Assembly (NCBI GenBank): GCA_024449915.1
Contig: JAMZAV010004462.1
Location: 1 to 64,000 of the forward strand
Direction: 5' to 3'
DNA: 64,000 bases
DNA from: Sweltsa coloradensis
Lineage: Eukaryota; Arthropoda; Insecta; Plecoptera; Chloroperlidae
Of this stretch, positions 63,083 through 64,000 are shown piece by piece. The notes under the pieces are model-generated. The model was not told the DNA's origin and searched no databases. It worked only from the letters and a program-made list of their open reading frames with translations. How positions within the stretch are numbered: the stretch's first letter is position 1; the number at the start of each line of letters is the position of its first letter. The position numbers were made by a program, and so were the translations under genes.

Positions 63083-64000
63083 ACCGGGTTTAGAACGGGT
63101 CGTTCAACTACTGACCCTCTGATCCGGTTGATTACTGAAGTATCATCGGCGCTCAACGAAGGGAAATGTGTCCTCGCTGCTTTCCTAGACATTTCCCGTG
63201 CATTTGACCGAGTGTGGCACAGTGGCCTCTGTTTTAAATTACTTAAAATGCAAATCCCTCTCACGATGGTCCGATTTATCAAAGCTTTTCTATCCGACCG
63301 TAGTGCGCGAGTTAAGATTCAAGACCATCTATCTCGACCTATAACCCCTGCTGCAGGTGTTCCCCAAGGATCCTGCCTGTCACCCCTGCTATATTTGCTT
63401 TACTGTCACGATATCCCAAACCCTCTTGATAAAAAACTTTTTTTGGCTCTATTTGCTGACGACACAGCTTATTGGTGCGTCGGTCGGACCGCCAGAGAAG
63501 TATTCCGAAGGCTACAACGCCAAATCAAAGCTCTTGAAAATTGGATGCGCAGATGGCGCATTCTACCAAACGCCCTGAAGACCCAACTAATAATGTTCCG
63601 ACACCGTAATAAAACACAAAAAACTTCTCAAGACTCTCATAGGCTCAGCATCACCCTGTGGAATAAATCCGTTTTCACCACCCGCACAGCAAAATACCTC
63701 GGTATTACGTTCTCTGACACACTGAACTGGCGAGCCCATAGTCGCGATGTCATCTGCCGTGCCCGCATCCGGATGAACCTGCTGATCAGACTTCGAGGAC
63801 GCCTTAAGGGGTGTGACTTCCAAACACTCCGTTTTACTTACGCCGCCTTCATCAGACCGCTTTTTGAGTATGCAGCGCCAGCTCTCTACCCGGTCCTTGG
63901 GGCCGCTTCCTGCGGCTATATGTCGCTTGAACGCAGAATCTTAAGACGAATCTCAGGGTTACACCCTTGGACAGAAAATGATCTAGTTTACTGTGCTACC
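63083..64000 (+). CDS. LINE reverse transcriptase, partial, open to window edge
   Basis: An uninterrupted frame of 306 codons from 63083 to the last base, with no ATG because the 5' end is truncated. It reads FRTGRSTTDPLI, then LAAFLDISRAFDRVW (motif A, catalytic Asp), GVPQGSCLSPLLYLL (motif B), FADDTAYW (motif C, catalytic Asp pair), KYLGITFSDTLNW (motif E region) and RIRMNLLIRLRGRLKG, with RPLFEYAAPALYP (thumb). This fits the jockey/CR1 range of LINEs. All catalytic residues are present. Just upstream (63060-63082) the EQF text is in another frame, so a one-base break or the truncation point is there. It is GC-richer than its surroundings and the best-preserved RT of the window. Confidence 0.85.

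Overview
The window is repeat-dense nuclear DNA of an animal, most likely an invertebrate. I found no host protein-coding gene that I can name. Everything recognisable is transposable-element sequence: non-LTR retrotransposons (LINEs) with reverse transcriptase, endonuclease and RNase H fragments, one Ty3-type LTR retrotransposon, short interspersed (SINE-like) repeats, small tRNA-derived repeats, and several short elements with terminal inverted repeats. The frequent TAGGCCTA words and these element types suggest an arthropod or another invertebrate, but I cannot name the species. Two labels are used below. The S unit is a SINE-like repeat of about 360 bp that starts CCCCGTCTGGGCCCGGGG and ends near CTTAATCCAAATAAAC. 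The L tail is a LINE 3' end containing GACCTAACCGGTTGAAGCGC and then TTTCTCACGTCGTCGT.

Layout. 1-3262 holds a LINE C-terminal piece, S units, a tandem repeat of about 330 bp, a jockey-like reverse-transcriptase tail and two L tails. 3320-6184 (minus strand) is the 5' half of a LINE: ORF1 with an SGNH/GDSL-esterase-like domain and ORF2 with an endonuclease domain. An S unit sits directly upstream of it between 13-bp target-site duplications. 6604-12461 alternates LINE 3' pieces, S units and a 600-bp palindrome. 12462-17026 is a nearly complete Ty3-type element with unusually short LTRs (118 and 120 bp), a 5-bp target duplication and three one-base frame breaks. 17027-27545 is more S units and LINE debris, much of it with inflated homopolymers that look like poorly polished long-read consensus.

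27546-36990 is quieter and holds a 544-bp element with an 8-bp target duplication, a 714-bp element with inverted ends, a LINE RNase H piece, tRNA-derived repeats and a 630-bp hAT-like element. 37012-43975 is a tandem duplication of about 3.5 kb whose second copy is full of small indels. 43375-44926 is the longest run of the RNase H LINE through to its L tail. 45686-48765 is a 3-kb inverted repeat with a satellite of about 140 bp in its arms. 48766-56480 is again S units and L tails, badly degraded between about 52.6 and 55.3 kb. 56561-57064 is a near-perfect 504-bp palindrome. 57.4-57.9 kb carries a duplicated tRNA-like repeat. 59.1-62.15 kb is homopolymer-rich sequence of doubtful quality. 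63083-64000 is an open LINE reverse-transcriptase frame that runs off the window.

How the parts fit. The S unit ends with a short version of the L tail, which is what a SINE copied by a partner LINE would show. About 30 S units and all about 19 L tails lie on the plus strand, which independent random insertions would not produce. Assembly quality is uneven, so frameshifts, duplications and palindromes in the homopolymer-rich stretches need checking against reads before a biological reading.
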